DNA from: Dehalococcoidales bacterium
GTDB taxonomy: Bacteria; Chloroflexota; Dehalococcoidia; Dehalococcoidales; UBA5627
Assembly (NCBI GenBank): GCA_012520835.1
Contig: JAAYNN010000021.1
Location: 1 to 7,423, forward strand
Reading direction: 5' to 3'
Length of the DNA: 7,423 nucleotides
Below, one piece after another: positions 5,899 to 7,423 of the stretch. The notes under the pieces are model-generated. The model was not told where the DNA came from. It saw only the letters and a program-made list of their open reading frames with translations, and did no database searches. The translations under genes were made by a program, and so were the position numbers. Every line of letters starts with the position of its first letter. Positions within the stretch are counted from its first letter, which is position 1.

Positions 5899-7060
5899 TT
5901 ACAATAACCGGCATTATCTCTTCAAGCAGGTTCCCCATAAATAGCGGAACTTTATCCCAGTATAAATAGCTTGATATTGCCGGATGGGGAAATGGGTAAC
6001 ACTTTATAGATTGTGCTACAGGCAACTGGGTAATCAGAGGATCAGCAAGTAATCTGTCGAATTTTCCACTCTGCAGAAGTTCAATCAAGTGTTTTTCACT
6101 TTTCAAGAATATATCCCCTTGTAGTGCCAGTTCCGGTTGAATATCAAAGAAACTGGCTACCGTAATATTTGTTTCTTTGTTAATTAACTGTATGGCAGCT
6201 CTCAATGAATTGGCAATAACCTGATCTCCAACGATTAAAAATGGTGAAGTCTCATTGCTATTTCTACTTCCTGATAAAATACGGTTCTTTCTATCTTTAA
6301 TGGTTTGATTGATTGCCTCTACTATAATCTTGCTGAAATACTGCCCTATTGGTGTCGCGACAACGTATGGAATACCAAATTTCTCTTCCATATACAAAGC
6401 TGTTGTGAAACCTGATTGTGATACTACCAGATTTATTGCTGCGGCCGGGGCATTATAAATTTGCTCTAAATCTATATTCATCATAAAACTGCTATTTAGT
6501 TTTAGTCCATTGTCAGACAGCAATTTATGGAAATTTTTACAGTTCTCGTTAGCAGAGAAATCCAGCGGAGTTAATCCCAGAATATTAACGCTGTTTTTGA
6601 TGGTGTCCAATTTGTGTAGGGCGAACTTTTTTAACAATGTTATCATTGCAGAGGAAATTCCCCGGTTATAATATAAGAATCCGGTTGTATCAAAACCAAG
6701 TGCTGGATAACCGCTCTGAGCCTCGATTTCTTTTGCTATCCCTATCATGTCCGTGCCGATGATAGCTGGAACAGGGCTGCCTAAAAGCGCAACAAAATCC
6801 GGTTTTAAATCTTCTATTACGTCAAGAGTTTGCCCGATAAGTTTTTTGTCATTCCCCAAAATGGCGTCCATTGTGCGCAGTCCAGCGCAGAATGTAGATT
6901 TACGTGTATCCGCCCAACGCGGTTCATCGTAACTGACATAAGTTCGCGTGCAACATGACGCATCATAAATTATCACAACACAATTTAAATCGAATAAAGC
7001 GGAACAGACTCCAGAATAATCTCCGGAAAAAGCAGGAAGATAAATAGACAACTGACTCAT
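5885..7060 (-). CDS. Nitrogenase component 1-like oxidoreductase subunit (NifD/K/E/N superfamily, non-canonical)
   Basis: Members of this superfamily form cytoplasmic heterotetramers that receive electrons from a NifH-like ATPase and reduce N2, protochlorophyllide, Ni-sirohydrochlorin diamide or other substrates. This 391-residue protein fits the fold. It opens with FSGDYSGVCSALFDLNCV (11-28), followed by YDASCCTRTY (32-41) where nitrogenases have an H-G-P-x-G-C loop. Next come LRTMDAILGNDKKLIG (61-76), which matches the E-x-V-F-G-G-x-x-K-L region of NifK, and the signature GSPVPAIIGTDMIGI (94-108). It ends with FPHPAISSYLYWDKVPLFMG (357-376). The third cluster cysteine, expected before the V-x-x-I-I-G-x-D signature, is replaced by Ser95-Pro96, while Cys36-Cys37 are paired. 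The protein is shorter than true NifD or NifK (roughly 480-520 residues). It is therefore a nitrogenase-like protein of unknown substrate, not a nitrogenase. Its ATG overlaps the upstream stop (ATGA), and AAGGA lies about 12 nt upstream. Confidence 0.88.
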   Translation of the reverse strand: MSQLSIYLPAFSGDYSGVCSALFDLNCVVIIYDASCCTRTYVSYDEPRWADTRKSTFCAGLRTMDAILGNDKKLIGQTLDVIEDLKPDFVALLGSPVPAIIGTDMIGIAKEIEAQSGYPALGFDTTGFLYYNRGISSAMITLLKKFALHKLDTIKNSVNILGLTPLDFSANENCKNFHKLLSDNGLKLNSSFMMNIDLEQIYNAPAAAINLVVSQSGFTTALYMEEKFGIPYVVATPIGQYFSKIIVEAINQTIKDRKNRILSGSRNSNETSPFLIVGDQVIANSLRAAIQLINKETNITVASFFDIQPELALQGDIFLKSEKHLIELLQSGKFDRLLADPLITQLPVAQSIKCYPFPHPAISSYLYWDKVPLFMGNLLEEIMPVIVSGED

Positions 7061-7423
7061 AATCGTTGCAATTCCTTATCTGTTTCCTTTATTTGTTCCC
7101 AATTTGCAGTGGTATCATATGCTTCGCAGATCATCCTCATTAACTTGCGAATTCCCTCAAACCCGTAAAACGATTCGTCATGCAACATATCCACGAAGTG
7201 GTTGGACTGAACGGCGTAAGCGATATTAAACCCGATTGCTATACATTCTCGTTCAAATACCGTATCCATAGCCAATTTATAGCTTTGTGATTTAAAAATT
7301 GATATTTGCGGACGGTTGGTTTCCAACCACTTTCGGTCATTCCAATCACTTTCTTTCATATGTAATGAAAAAACTGCCTGTACGTTAAATCCATAAATAC
7401 ATAAAGCTTTCGCCATAGCAAAC
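7057..7423 (-). CDS. Nitrogenase component 1-like protein, C-terminal fragment (partial at window edge)
   Basis: The frame is open to the window edge, so the first Met at 7416 is internal and the true start lies beyond 7423. The visible ~121 residues match the last Rossmann-like domain of component 1 proteins. FAMAKALCIYGFNVQAVF resembles the helix-strand unit where NifD/NifE have a glycine-rich A-x-x-L-x-E-L-G-x-x-V pattern. SNHFVDMLHDESFYGFEGIR resembles the NifD C-terminal segment with M-H-S-W ... Y-H-G-Y-D-G, followed by a helix and an N-W-E-Q-I tail. A His in the NifD segment ligates FeMo-co; a His (LHDE) is present here too, but spacing to the G-F/Y-E/D-G motif is about three residues shorter. 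It overlaps the next gene by 4 nt (ATGA), so the two are very likely the two subunits of one complex. A NifH-like reductase gene would be expected nearby, outside this window. Confidence 0.75.
   Translation of the reverse strand, partial: FAMAKALCIYGFNVQAVFSLHMKESDWNDRKWLETNRPQISIFKSQSYKLAMDTVFERECIAIGFNIAYAVQSNHFVDMLHDESFYGFEGIRKLMRMICEAYDTTANWEQIKETDKELQRL

Noticed and set aside
7314..7328. GGTTGG/CCAACC hairpin with a 3-nt loop
   Set aside because: It lies inside the coding sequence of the nitrogenase-like fragment, has a short 6-bp stem and no U-tract.
5885..7423. True nitrogenase (nifDK)
   Set aside because: The complete subunit is too short and lacks the normal cysteine set, so nitrogen fixation is not supported.

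Overview
The window looks like part of a metal or metal-cofactor locus from a strictly anaerobic bacterium. Strong AGGAG-type ribosome binding sites precede the plus-strand genes, and two Tat-exported lipoproteins carry long Thr/Ser/Val-rich linkers behind the lipid cysteine. Such linkers, together with the gene set, fit Chloroflexota of the Dehalococcoidia type; a Desulfitobacterium-like Firmicute or another anaerobe is not excluded. The taxonomic call is inference; no marker gene is present.

Plus strand, 1-5859, reads as one tightly packed operon. (1) The last 61 codons of an ABC transporter ATPase of the iron-siderophore/cobalamin class, cut by the window edge. (2) A Tat-lipoprotein substrate-binding protein of the same transporter class. 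(3) A DUF4213/DUF364 protein, a family linked to heavy-metal chelation. (4) A MoeA-like protein whose active-site loops depart from canonical MoeA. (5) A family-2 SAM methyltransferase (Methyltransf_2, the family that also holds BchU and CrtF) with an unusual Cys-Cys-Cys C-terminus. (6) A second, diverged Tat-lipoprotein substrate-binding protein. Gaps are about 22-64 nt or genes overlap, and no terminator is visible inside the operon.

Minus strand, 7423-5885, is a convergent pair of nitrogenase component 1-like genes (NifD/NifK/NifE/NifN superfamily) coupled by an ATGA overlap. The upstream partner is only its C-terminal 121 codons. The complete 391-residue subunit keeps the superfamily architecture but has a changed cysteine set, so it is not a true nitrogenase subunit. 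The two gene blocks meet at a perfect 24-bp palindrome that contains the stop codon of the nitrogenase-like gene and probably terminates both transcripts.

Taken together (inference): the cell probably imports a metal chelate or tetrapyrrole-like compound with two alternative binding proteins, and processes or assembles a metal cofactor with the DUF364, MoeA-like and methyltransferase proteins. The nitrogenase-like complex next door may be the reductase that makes or uses that cofactor. The actual substrate cannot be read from sequence. Every stretch is accounted for; no gap exceeds 65 nt, and no RNA gene, mobile element or CRISPR array was seen.
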